Notes: generated from the letters alone by a model not told the origin. A stretch of 14,545 nt of DNA from Anaerolineae bacterium (GCA_028284565.1 JANQRM010000163.1:1-14545); one strand, 5' to 3'. Counted from the stretch's first letter, positions 7,651-14,545 are shown. Numbers and translations: made by a program.

Positions 7651-8478
7651 TTAGCATTCCACATGACGAACTTGTGAACTAAACTCATGGACTGATTGCG
7701 CCATATCATCGGACCTGACCAGTGATTCACCCACTAAGACTGCATGTGCGCCCAATTGCCCCATTTTAGATACATCCTCTACATTCCGAATCCCACTTTC
7801 CGCTACGACTGTGACATCATTTGGGATATGCTCGGCAAGTCGTGCGGTAGTTTGCAAATCCACCTCAAATGTATTCAAGTTTCGATTATTGATTCCGATG
7901 AGTTTGGCATCAATTGCTAATGCACGATCAAGCTCCTCTTCGTTGTGGATTTCGACTAATGGTGTCATTCCGAAGTCGGTTATCTCATCATAGAGATGTT
8001 GTAATTGACTATCCGAAAGACAGGCAACAATCAACAGTACCGCATCAGCTGAGATTTGAGTCGCTCTCATGTAGTGAATCTGGAATGAATCAATGATAAA
8101 GTCTTTACGCAAGACAGGCACATCGACTGCATTCCGTACTTGCCCAAGATAACTCAACTCGCCCTGAAAGAATTTTTTATCTGTAAGAACTGAAATCGCC
8201 GAAGCCCCATTGTTTGCATATGTTGTACCAATCTGAAGGGGGTCGAAGTCCTCTCTCAAAATACCCTTACTTGGTGAGGCTTTCTTCACCTCTGCAACGA
8301 GGGCAACTGTCTCTTTACGCAAAGCCCGGATAAAATCACGCGGTTGATATGCCATCTCTGACGATTTTCGCATCACTGTTTTTGCATCGAACATCGCCTT
8401 GAGCTGTTCGATTTCGTTCAACTTGTGCGCGAGTATCGTATCGAGAATAGTATCTGTCTGAACAAATTCCTGACTCAT
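7651..8478 (-). CDS. trpC: Indole-3-glycerol phosphate synthase
   Basis: A 275-residue (beta/alpha)8 enzyme that closes the indole ring by decarboxylating carboxyphenylamino-deoxyribulose phosphate. Motifs: VAEVKKASPSKG (61-72, with catalytic Glu63 and Lys65), VLTDKKFFQG (98-107), VLRKDFIID (122-130, Lys125, the usual general acid), LVEIHNEEEL (174-183, Glu177), IGINNRNL (194-201, Asn198), VVAESGI (224-230, Glu227) and AVLVGESLVR (246-255). It is monofunctional; TrpF is encoded separately just downstream. The start overlaps the trpD stop as ATGA (8475-8478), so translation is probably coupled. It is part of the T-box-controlled trp block. Confidence 0.97.
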   Translation of the reverse strand: MSQEFVQTDTILDTILAHKLNEIEQLKAMFDAKTVMRKSSEMAYQPRDFIRALRKETVALVAEVKKASPSKGILREDFDPLQIGTTYANNGASAISVLTDKKFFQGELSYLGQVRNAVDVPVLRKDFIIDSFQIHYMRATQISADAVLLIVACLSDSQLQHLYDEITDFGMTPLVEIHNEEELDRALAIDAKLIGINNRNLNTFEVDLQTTARLAEHIPNDVTVVAESGIRNVEDVSKMGQLGAHAVLVGESLVRSDDMAQSVHEFSSQVRHVEC

Positions 8479-9506
8479 GAGGCTAAACTCTGGCTATATT
8501 CAATCAATTCATCTAACTTTGCGAGAGCTTTCCCACTATCAATCGTTTCTTTCGCTAAATCAATCCCTGCCTTCATATCATCAACTTTACCGCCTGCAAG
8601 AAACGCCGCCCCAGCATTCAGCAAGACAATATCGCGCTTTGCACCATTGGCATCACCACTCAAAATTCCGCGTAAGATTTTAGCATTTGTTGGAGCGTCA
8701 TCCCCTTTAAGCTCATGGATACTAACACCATTAAATCCCAGTTCAGTCGGGTCAAGTTCATAAGAGTCGATACTGCCATCTTGTTTGAGGAAACTCACTC
8801 GATTGGGACCAGTTGTGGTCAACTCATCCAATCCCCCATAACCATTCACCACCATTGCCGACTTCGATCCAAGTGCCTTTAGCACATGCGCTAGTAAATC
8901 CGTTAAATCCGCCGCAAACACGCCCATCAATTGACGTTGTGCGCCCGCCGGATTGGTCAAAGGACCTAAGATATTAAAGATGGTGCGAATACCCATCTGA
9001 CGACGCGGACCAATTGCATGACGCATTGCAGGATGCAATTTCACAGCATACAAAAAGCCAATGCCAATATTGTCCACACATTGCCCAACTTGCTCAGGTG
9101 TTAAATCGAGATTCACACCCAACTCTGCCAAGACATCGGCACTACCACACTTGCTCGTTGCCGCCCGATTCCCATGTTTCGCCACCGGAATCCCTGCACC
9201 TGCCGCCACAAACGCCACAGTTGTGCTGATATTAAACGTCCCTGATTTATCTCCTCCCGTTCCACAAGTATCGAGCAAATCAGAATTCACAGTTGTGGGG
9301 ACTTTGTTCGACTTACTCCGCATCGCACGCGCACTCCCAGCGATTTCTTCAGGAGTCTCACCCTTCATCCGCAATGCCATGAGATATGCCCCAATTTGCG
9401 CTTCAGTGGCATCCCCACTCATAATTTGTTCCATGACTTCTTCGGCATCATTTTCTTGTAAATGCCCAAAGCGTCCCAATAAATCAATTGCCTTTTGAAT
9501 ATCCAT
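8475..9506 (-). CDS. trpD: Anthranilate phosphoribosyltransferase
   Basis: A 343-residue enzyme that transfers phosphoribose from PRPP to anthranilate. The PRPP-binding motif DTCGTGGDKSGTFNIST covers residues 79-95, and KHGNRAATSKCGSADVLAELG starts at 110. RRQMGIRTIFNILGPLTNPA (168-187) supplies anthranilate-binding residues, and GYGGLDELT with the later acidic residues matches the Mg-PRPP region. There is no fused TrpG domain; the glutaminase is a separate gene upstream. ATG at 9506 lies six bases after the stop of the HNH gene. The AGGA touching the ATG gives no proper spacing, while GAGG lies 12 bases upstream, so coupling with the preceding gene may matter. The HNH gene interrupts the usual trpG-trpD adjacency. 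Confidence 0.97.
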   Translation of the reverse strand: MDIQKAIDLLGRFGHLQENDAEEVMEQIMSGDATEAQIGAYLMALRMKGETPEEIAGSARAMRSKSNKVPTTVNSDLLDTCGTGGDKSGTFNISTTVAFVAAGAGIPVAKHGNRAATSKCGSADVLAELGVNLDLTPEQVGQCVDNIGIGFLYAVKLHPAMRHAIGPRRQMGIRTIFNILGPLTNPAGAQRQLMGVFAADLTDLLAHVLKALGSKSAMVVNGYGGLDELTTTGPNRVSFLKQDGSIDSYELDPTELGFNGVSIHELKGDDAPTNAKILRGILSGDANGAKRDIVLLNAGAAFLAGGKVDDMKAGIDLAKETIDSGKALAKLDELIEYSQSLAS

Positions 9507-9512
9507 TCCTAA

Positions 9513-10364
9513 TTAATGCCTCGCTTGCTGTTGTTCAATCAAATGTATCAGTTCATCAATCGTTAAAGGTGGTGTTTGCGTATGCACTATCCGATGACAA
9601 TTCGCACACAACATCACCAAGTCATCCAAGTGGGAAATTGCCTCACCATGAAATTCAGACAAAGCTTTCGTGTGGTGCGCCTCAATGTACTCCTGTCCAT
9701 AAAAGGCTTCAAAATCAAATCCACATGCCATGCAAAAATACTTCCCATGTTGCTTCTTAAACCGACGTTTCGCTTTATTCACCAATTGACGATTCCGTTG
9801 CCGTTGTTCGAGCGTCCGTGTCACTTTATTGCCTTCGGTATAGGCAAAGGCATCTTCTGTAATTTCAATGAAGTCAGCTGTAGGTTCCGGTTTATCTTCG
9901 GTGTCATACCAGATTTGCTCAATCAATTTGGCAGTTTTTGGATGCAATTCCCGCAGTGCCCGAAACTGGTTTGCTTCCAGCCGTCCTTCAACAAAGCGCA
10001 CGTTTTCAGACTTTCCCGCAAACTTCAACTGACTCAGATAGCCTGTCAGATTCACCGCTCGTAGTGATTCCACATGATAACGATTCGCAATCGCATACCA
10101 ATCTGCCTCATACCATTCAGCATCAGCCACATCTGCCAATTCCTGTGCAATCTCGGTATCACTGACGATGGTTTCCACATGGATTCGTCCCAGCAACCAC
10201 AGCTCACCCAAATAAACATTCACCAACCACAGCACATCCCCCGGTTGCACTTTAGCGAGTTGTGAACTCGCCACAAAGCGTGCAGATTGTTTGTCCAGAT
10301 GTTGACGTTCATACGGAGTCAACTTCCAGTACATCAGATAGTGAGCAGTCGTCGCATATCGCAT
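9513..10364 (-). CDS. HNH endonuclease with N-terminal PUA/EVE-like domain
   Basis: A 283-residue protein. The C-terminal part is an HNH (beta-beta-alpha metal) nuclease: CMAC (211-214), YIEAHH (226-231, catalytic His at 230/231), then LDDLVMLCANCHRIVH (246-261) with CxxC-type zinc ligands and the Asn and His of the motif. The N-terminal part (YWKLTPYER ... KVQPGDVLWLVNV ... ELWLLGRI, about 13-61) has the look of a PUA/EVE-like fold, a type that in some nucleases reads modified bases; this is inferred from pattern only. Such proteins are usually annotated as HNH endonucleases, some acting in modification-dependent restriction. It starts 15 bases after the trpG stop at ATG 10364; GTG at 10367 is an alternative start. 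Its base composition looks like its neighbours, so transfer is not obvious. It sits between trpG and trpD with no partner methylase in view. Confidence 0.88.
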   Translation of the reverse strand: MRYATTAHYLMYWKLTPYERQHLDKQSARFVASSQLAKVQPGDVLWLVNVYLGELWLLGRIHVETIVSDTEIAQELADVADAEWYEADWYAIANRYHVESLRAVNLTGYLSQLKFAGKSENVRFVEGRLEANQFRALRELHPKTAKLIEQIWYDTEDKPEPTADFIEITEDAFAYTEGNKVTRTLEQRQRNRQLVNKAKRRFKKQHGKYFCMACGFDFEAFYGQEYIEAHHTKALSEFHGEAISHLDDLVMLCANCHRIVHTQTPPLTIDELIHLIEQQQARH

Positions 10365-10379
10365 CACAAAAGCCAGTGA

Positions 10380-10958
10380 CTAGACTCGCAGAAAGGTATT
10401 TTCTAAGAAGTTCTCAAATAAGCGCATCCCAAAACCTGTTAGGATGCTTTCGGGATGAAATTGTACCCCAATCACAGGGTGAGTTTTATGCCGAACCCCC
10501 ATTATCTCACCTGCTTCAGTGAATGCGGTAATGGCTAAATTATCCGGCATCGAACTTTCTTCTATCACCAAGCTATGATAGCGAGACGCCTCAAACGGAC
10601 TTGGCACACCTGTAAATAACGGGTCATGCTTATGGTAGATCATACTCGTCTTTCCGTGCATCAGTCGATCTGCATGCACAATTTTTCCGCCGTAAACCTC
10701 ACCAATACATTGATTCCCTAAACACACACCGAGTATCGGTTTGGTTTCACCAAACTCACGTATGACATCCATCGAAATCCCAGCATGTTTTGGAAATCCG
10801 GGACCGGGGGAAATCACAAGATGAGTTGGGTCAAGTTGGCAAATTTCAGCAAGGGTAATCTGGTCATTCCGAGCCACATGAAGTTCAGCCCCCAATTCCC
10901 CCATCTCCTGAACAATGTTGTAGGTGAAGCTGTCGTAATTATCTATCACTAAAATCAT
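10380..10958 (-). CDS. trpG: Anthranilate synthase component II (glutamine amidotransferase)
   Basis: A 192-residue class I glutamine amidotransferase that supplies ammonia to TrpE for anthranilate synthesis. The start MILVIDNYDSFTYN is typical of TrpG/PabA. The oxyanion strand SPGPGFP spans 50-56. The nucleophile Cys79 lies in GVCLGNQ (77-83), where Asn82 replaces the usual His of GVCLGHQ. MHGKTS is at 100-105, RYHSL at 126-130, and His168 and Glu170 complete the triad in QFHPES. It could also serve p-aminobenzoate synthesis if the genome has a PabB (inference). It begins two bases after the stop of the histidine-phosphatase-like gene and is separated from trpE only by that gene. Confidence 0.96.
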   Translation of the reverse strand: MILVIDNYDSFTYNIVQEMGELGAELHVARNDQITLAEICQLDPTHLVISPGPGFPKHAGISMDVIREFGETKPILGVCLGNQCIGEVYGGKIVHADRLMHGKTSMIYHKHDPLFTGVPSPFEASRYHSLVIEESSMPDNLAITAFTEAGEIMGVRHKTHPVIGVQFHPESILTGFGMRLFENFLENTFLRV

Positions 10959-10960
10959 AT

Positions 10961-11605
10961 CTAATCCTCATCGGGTTCAATGACGGCTTGGGTTGGCATT
11001 CCCTCTAAATGGCTAATATCATTCAGTTCGACGAGTTGCCATGCCTCACCATCATTCTTAATCGTTGTCACTGACATATTGGAGGGATGAAAGGAGTTTG
11101 CATCAAATCCATCTACAAGAGATGATAGCATAGTGCGGATAGCTATCGTATGACTCACAATGGCAATAGAATCTGCTCCGCCTCTCGCCAAAATGTCATC
11201 AAATACCGCCAATACTCGTTTCTCAACTTCATCTCTCGCTTCTCCACCGGGAATCTGAAAACCATGATTATTAACATGCAAATTTTCAAAATCCTTCGTA
11301 TACCAATCTCTAATTTCATCCAGAGTCAGCCCTTGCCATTGACCAACATGCCGTTCTCGAAGACGCGCTTCAAAACGGGGTTCGACACCGAGTGCTTTCG
11401 CTAAAATGGTCGTCGTTTGCTTAGCACGACTTAAATCACTCGAATATATCAAGCCTACACCAACATTCCGAATAAACTTTGCCAACCGTTTGACTTGCAA
11501 TTCACCATTCGCATTGAGTGGCACAGCTACCCAGCCTTGTTGCCGACCCAAACGATTCCACTCAGTTTCACCCGGACGAATAAAGATCACACGTTTAACT
11601 GGCAT
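10961..11605 (-). CDS. Histidine-phosphatase-like (PGAM superfamily) protein lacking the catalytic histidine
   Basis: A 214-residue phosphoglycerate-mutase-like protein. The superfamily signature RHGxTxWN reads RPGETEWN here (10-17): the phosphate-accepting His is Pro11, codon CCG. The rest of the active site is kept: Arg10, SSDLSRAKQT (55-64, Arg60), LRERHVGQWQG (82-92, Glu84), VSHTIAIRTM (150-159, His152) and the C-terminal LNDISHLEG. Active members hydrolyse or move phosphate through a phosphohistidine, so this one may be catalytically dead, or may use another mechanism or bind phosphorylated ligands (inference). The ATG directly follows the trpE stop (TAGATG) and trpG starts two bases after its end, so it is translated between the two anthranilate synthase subunits. 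Two base changes separate CCG from a His codon, so one point error is unlikely. Confidence 0.9.
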   Translation of the reverse strand: MPVKRVIFIRPGETEWNRLGRQQGWVAVPLNANGELQVKRLAKFIRNVGVGLIYSSDLSRAKQTTTILAKALGVEPRFEARLRERHVGQWQGLTLDEIRDWYTKDFENLHVNNHGFQIPGGEARDEVEKRVLAVFDDILARGGADSIAIVSHTIAIRTMLSSLVDGFDANSFHPSNMSVTTIKNDGEAWQLVELNDISHLEGMPTQAVIEPDED

Positions 11606-13120
11606 CTACATCAATCCCTGTTCTGCATATTCAACAGCGACCAATAAAGCCCTCGCCTTGTTCAAGCACTCTTCATATTCAGAAGTCGGGTCGCTATCTG
11701 CCACAATACCAGCTCCTGCTTGAATGTGAATAGTATCTCCTTGCATCAACATCGCCCGAATCGTAATACAAGTATCCATCGACCCATCATAGCTAAAGTA
11801 GCCCACTGCCCCGCCATAGGGACCTCGACGAGTGCCTTCCAGTTCTTCGATAATCTCCATCGCCCGCACTTTCGGCGCACCGCTAAGTGTTCCGGCTGGA
11901 AAGGTCGCTCGTAGTAAATCGAAGGCGTCCATTCCCTCTCGCAACTGTCCCTCAACTTGGCTGACAATATGCATGACATGCGAATACCGTTCGATATACA
12001 TCATGTTTGGAACTTTCACCGTGCCATAATCACACACTCGCCCCAAATCATTACGCCCTAAATCCACCAACATCACATGCTCAGCACGTTCTTTCGGGTC
12101 ATTGATGAGTTCTTCTTCAAGAGCTTGGTCTGCCGCTTCGGTCGAGCCACGTTTCCTTGTACCAGCAATTGGGCGATTGTAGGCAATCCCATCTTCCAAT
12201 CGCACCATCATCTCTGGCGATGCACCAACAAGTGTTAACTCATCACTAAATTGCAAAAGGAACATATACGGTGAGGGATTCAAGGCACGTAAAGCCCGAT
12301 AGATTTGCAACGGAGAAGCAGACGTTTGACGTGAGAAACGTTGCGACAACACAATCTGAAACGCATCCCCATCCCGAATATACTCTTTAGCCCGCCGAAC
12401 ATTAACTTCAAAATCCTCTTGTGAGGTGTTCGAGACAAGGTCAGATGCTCTCGCTTTAGTTTCATAAGGAATAGCAGGCAAGGGTTGTCCTAATGTCACT
12501 ACAATCTGGTCAATCCGACGAATCGCATCATCATAGGCACTATCAGGATTGTCCATGTTATGAGCATTCGCAAGAATAATCAGCTGATGTTTAGCATGGT
12601 CAAAAATCACCACTGTGTCTGGCAGCATGAACGCCCCATCTGGCACATCCAAATCTTGCGAGGCGGTAGATGGCAACTTCTCGATAAACCGCACCACATC
12701 ATACGAGATATATCCCACAGCTCCACCAACCAAACGTGGCAAGCCATCAATCTCAACGGGAGTCACTTTCTCAAATTCGGTTTTAACCACATGCAATGGG
12801 TCTTCATCAGGGGCAAGGTCACGGCTGGTTGTTTCACCATCTTGCGTCAGCGTCACGACCCCATCCTTAACCAGCACAATCCCTTTCGGATCAACACCGA
12901 TGAATGAATAGCGTCCGACTTGCTCGCCACCTTCCACACTCTCCAACAAAAATGCGGGATGCCCTGCTTGTGTCAGCTTCATATACACCGATACAGGCGT
13001 TTCTAGGTCAGCCAAGAGCGTGCGATACACAGGCACAAGGTCGCCCTGCTCAAATAACTCATAAATAGCATCGCGTGATGGTTTAATATCAGTACGGATG
13101 CGCTTGCTTGCTGTAACCAT
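11606..13120 (-). CDS. trpE: Anthranilate synthase component I
   Basis: A 504-residue chorismate-utilising enzyme that makes anthranilate with TrpG. The N-terminal domain has LLES (58-61), the motif that binds feedback tryptophan, followed by GRYSFIG (69-75). The catalytic domain shows NPSPYMF (281-287, also part of the Trp site), PIAGTRKRG (317-325), ELINDPKERAEHVMLVDLGRNDLGRVC (337-363), RYSHVMH (378-384), GTLSGAPKVRAMEII (410-424), GPYGGAVGYFSYDG (433-446) and GAGIVADSDPTSEYEE (469-484). Feedback inhibition by Trp is therefore expected. I start at ATG 13120, which has AAGGAGA five bases upstream. The frame stays open to an ATG at 13156, but that codon lies in the loop of the T-box terminator and has no ribosome site. 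It is the first gene of the trp operon. Confidence 0.97.
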   Translation of the reverse strand: MVTASKRIRTDIKPSRDAIYELFEQGDLVPVYRTLLADLETPVSVYMKLTQAGHPAFLLESVEGGEQVGRYSFIGVDPKGIVLVKDGVVTLTQDGETTSRDLAPDEDPLHVVKTEFEKVTPVEIDGLPRLVGGAVGYISYDVVRFIEKLPSTASQDLDVPDGAFMLPDTVVIFDHAKHQLIILANAHNMDNPDSAYDDAIRRIDQIVVTLGQPLPAIPYETKARASDLVSNTSQEDFEVNVRRAKEYIRDGDAFQIVLSQRFSRQTSASPLQIYRALRALNPSPYMFLLQFSDELTLVGASPEMMVRLEDGIAYNRPIAGTRKRGSTEAADQALEEELINDPKERAEHVMLVDLGRNDLGRVCDYGTVKVPNMMYIERYSHVMHIVSQVEGQLREGMDAFDLLRATFPAGTLSGAPKVRAMEIIEELEGTRRGPYGGAVGYFSYDGSMDTCITIRAMLMQGDTIHIQAGAGIVADSDPTSEYEECLNKARALLVAVEYAEQGLM

Positions 13121-13125
13121 AAAAA

Positions 13126-13132
13126 TCTCCTT
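13126..13132 (-). promoter_or_regulatory. Ribosome binding site of trpE
   Basis: On the minus strand AAGGAGA lies five bases before ATG 13120, just after the U-tract of the T-box terminator. It decides the trpE start against the upstream in-frame ATG at 13156. Confidence 0.85.
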
Positions 13133-13136
13133 AAAA

Positions 13137-13395
13137 CAAAAAATCCCAACGTCCATCTCAAGGACGAAAGGATACTCTTTCGCGGTGCCACCTTGATTGA
13201 GCCATTGCTAGCTCCTCTCAGTCAGTACAGGCAAATTGCCGATACTGTGCGCTATGATAACGGGACGCTCCCGACACCAGCTACTCCACACTTCACCGAT
13301 GCAACTCCTTGGTCCATTCGACGTTGGCGTATGTACTATCTTCTCAGCTACTGATAGCTCTCTGAACACCGTTTCAACGTGTACTCGTCCAATTC
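13137..13395 (-). promoter_or_regulatory. T-box riboswitch, tRNA-Trp specific
   Basis: The T-box sequence AAGGTGGCACCGCG is at 13194-13181 on the minus strand. Stem I can be drawn: UUGG (13392-13389) with CCAA (13312-13309); ACGUU (13380-13376) with AACGU (13325-13321); GGUGU (13370-13366) with ACGCC (13330-13326); the AGAGAGC motif (13363-13357); and the distal CUAUC/GAUAG helix. The specifier loop has AGUA (13385-13382) opposite GAA-UGG-A. UGG (13316-13314) is the Trp codon. The antiterminator forms from TCAAGG (13196-13191) with CCTTGA (13163-13158) and CGAAAG (13182-13177) with CTTTCG (13170-13165), leaving UGGC in the bulge to pair with a GCCA acceptor end. The C fits G73, the usual bacterial tRNA-Trp discriminator. 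Uncharged tRNA-Trp should promote read-through into trpE. Confidence 0.95.
13138..13174 (-). terminator. T-box terminator before trpE
   Basis: On the minus strand ATCC (13173-13170) and CGTCC (13166-13162) pair with GGACG (13154-13150) and GGAT (13146-13143) around the loop TTGAGAT, with small internal loops. T6 follows at 13143-13138. The hairpin is mutually exclusive with the antiterminator of the T-box, which uses CTTTCG and CCTTGA from its 5' arm. Confidence 0.88.
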
Positions 13396-13431
13396 CACGT
13401 TTTTATGTGACCTATTCAACTGTTGCGGAAC

Positions 13432-13460
13432 AGATTACCGTCCTTTTCTGCCAATGTCAA
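13432..13460 (-). promoter_or_regulatory. Promoter of the trp operon
   Basis: On the minus strand TTGACA (13460-13455), a 17-base spacer and TAATCT (13437-13432) form a near-consensus sigma-70-type promoter. Transcription would start near 13425, about 30 bases before Stem I of the T-box, giving a leader of about 305 bases before trpE. I see no operator-like palindrome over it, consistent with control mainly by the T-box. Confidence 0.8.
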
Positions 13461-13523
13461 GGATTTCTCCCGAAAAATGAATTTTATGGCAAAATAGTGC
13501 TATCAAGAATGGCAACAATCACC

Positions 13524-13529
13524 TATAAT
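13524..13529 (+). promoter_or_regulatory. Candidate -10 box for polX
   Basis: A perfect TATAAT lies 47 bases before the polX ATG on the plus strand. The matching -35 position (13501-13506, TATCAA) is poor, so this is tentative. It would place transcript starts about 110 bases from the divergent trp start. Confidence 0.4.
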
Positions 13530-13576
13530 TAAAACACACGTTCTATACTCAATTCAACAAAATTGACAGGGAAATT

Positions 13577-14545
13577 ATGCCCCTTACCAACCGCGACATC
13601 GCTACAATCTTCCAAAATGTCTCCGACTTACTTGAAATTAAAGGCGAGAATATCCATCGTGTCTTGTCCTATCGCCGCGCCTCGGAGACCATCCGTGAAC
13701 TCCCCCGCGACATCAACGCCATCGCTAGAGAAGGCACACTCACCGACCTTGACCATATCGGCAAAACCATCGCCGCCAAAATCGAAGAGATTATCGAAAC
13801 TGAACAACTTGAATTCTTTGAACAACTCAAATCCGAAGTCCCAGAAGGTTTGATTGATATTGTCAACATCAACGGCGTGGGACCCAAAAAGGCAAAATTG
13901 TTCTGGGAAGAACTGGACATCACCACCATCGCCCAACTCAAAGAAGCAGGCGAAGCAGGCAAACTCGCCAATCTTCCGCGGATGGGCAAAAAGAGCGAGC
14001 AGAAAATCCTAGACGGAATTGAAGCCCTATCACGGCAAACCGGACGCGCCTCCATTGGCACTGCCCTCCCCGCCGCCCAAGCTATCTTGGACAAATTGAT
14101 GGAACTCCCCGAAGCGATTAAAGGTGAAATGGCAGGCAGTATCCGACGACGACGCGAAACCATTGGTGATGTCGATATTTTAATTGCCAGTGACAACGCT
14201 GAACCAATCATGGATACCTTTGTTGGGATGGAAAATGTCGCTCGAGTTCTCGGACATGGACCCACCAAAAGCTCAGTAGAACTATTAAACGGCTTGCAAG
14301 TCGATTTGCGCGTCCTCCCCAAAGCTCGTTGGGGAACCTTGCTCAACTACTTTACAGGTAGTCTAGCCCACAACGTCCGCTTGCGAGAAATCGCCCTGAG
14401 TCAACAACTAAGTCTCAACGAACAAGCACTGCGACCACTCGACTCAGATGGTAACATCATTGAAGAAGAATCCCAGCATATCCTTTGTGAAACCGAAGCT
14501 GAGGTCTATGAACATCTTGGCATGGTCTATATCCCACCCGAACTT
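13577..14545 (+). CDS. polX: DNA polymerase/3'-5' exonuclease PolX (3' end beyond the window)
   Basis: A partial gene: 323 codons from ATG 13577 to the right edge without a stop. Bacterial PolX proteins are about 570-580 residues, so just over half is here. The N-terminal 8-kDa-like region runs NRDIATIFQNVSDLLEIKGEN (5-25) and SYRRASETI (31-39). Helix-hairpin-helix elements follow: HIGKTIAAKI (60-69), NINGVGPKKAK (97-107) and LPRMGKKSEQKI (133-144). The palm has AGSIRRRRETIGDVDILI (186-203) with the metal-binding Asp198 and Asp200, and VDLRVLP (242-248) with Asp243. FTGSLAHNVRLR (259-270) and LGMVYIPPEL (314-323) are typical of the end of the polymerase core. The PHP exonuclease domain is expected beyond the edge. 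The likely role is gap filling in base excision or related repair. A modest AGGGA lies upstream of the ATG. It diverges from the trp operon. Confidence 0.95.
   Translation, partial: MPLTNRDIATIFQNVSDLLEIKGENIHRVLSYRRASETIRELPRDINAIAREGTLTDLDHIGKTIAAKIEEIIETEQLEFFEQLKSEVPEGLIDIVNINGVGPKKAKLFWEELDITTIAQLKEAGEAGKLANLPRMGKKSEQKILDGIEALSRQTGRASIGTALPAAQAILDKLMELPEAIKGEMAGSIRRRRETIGDVDILIASDNAEPIMDTFVGMENVARVLGHGPTKSSVELLNGLQVDLRVLPKARWGTLLNYFTGSLAHNVRLREIALSQQLSLNEQALRPLDSDGNIIEEESQHILCETEAEVYEHLGMVYIPPEL

Noticed and set aside
7650..7730. N-terminal extension of trpF by 27 codons
   Set aside because: It overlaps trpC and precedes the canonical MTKVKICG start. The extra residues resemble no phosphoribosylanthranilate isomerase.
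13236..13532. A 98-codon plus-strand frame upstream of polX
   Set aside because: It lies opposite the T-box Stem I and the trp promoter and shows no protein family features.
13563..13568. TTGACA just before the polX start as a -35 box
   Set aside because: It lies eight bases before the ATG, so any transcript from it would start inside the coding region. It more likely just overlaps the ribosome site.
13669..14346. A 225-codon minus-strand frame opposite polX
   Set aside because: The plus-strand frame has all PolX motifs. The antisense frame is a composition shadow rich in Ser, Arg and Pro with no domain I recognise.
1..14545. tRNA or rRNA genes, CRISPR arrays, insertion sequences and long direct repeats
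   Set aside because: I read both strands and saw none. The window is almost fully occupied by genes and two leader regions.

Overview
This window is an aromatic amino acid biosynthesis supraoperon, read on the minus strand, with the start of a DNA polymerase X gene diverging from it on the plus strand. Several features suggest Chloroflexota, possibly an Anaerolineae-like lineage. These are moderate GC, clear sigma-70-type promoters, a canonical transcriptional T-box, the thermophile-type DAHP synthase (type I beta with an N-terminal regulatory domain), an AroH-type chorismate mutase and bacterial PolX. This assignment is an inference from gene content and sequence style, not a demonstrated identity.

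Layout in the direction of transcription (right to left): promoter (13432-13460), tRNA-Trp T-box leader with its terminator (13137-13395), trpE, a histidine-phosphatase-like gene whose catalytic His is Pro, trpG, a PUA/EVE-like plus HNH nuclease gene, trpD, trpC, trpF, a NUDIX hydrolase and trpB-trpA. A 302-base gap (3998-4299) follows, then aroH, aroF, tyrA, aroA and a GNAT acetyltransferase cut by the window start. Most junctions are 1-15 nt gaps or short overlaps, so each block looks like one transcript with coupled translation. On the plus strand, polX starts at 13577 and runs off the right edge.

The most notable finding is in the 302-base gap. It encodes an unannotated 28-residue peptide containing the run TYSYFYF (three Tyr and two Phe in six codons). 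Its coding region overlaps RNA segments that can fold in two mutually exclusive ways, ending in an intrinsic terminator just upstream of aroH. This is the architecture of ribosome-mediated attenuation responding to Tyr/Phe supply.

The window therefore appears to use two different tRNA-charging sensors. A T-box with UGG specifier reads tRNA-Trp before the trp genes, and a Tyr/Phe leader peptide reads the other two end products before the common-pathway and tyrosine genes. TrpE keeps its Trp-feedback motif, and AroF has the regulatory domain that in Thermotoga binds Tyr/Phe, so enzyme-level control parallels RNA-level control. Because I see no terminator after trpA, trp transcripts may also run into the aro attenuator.
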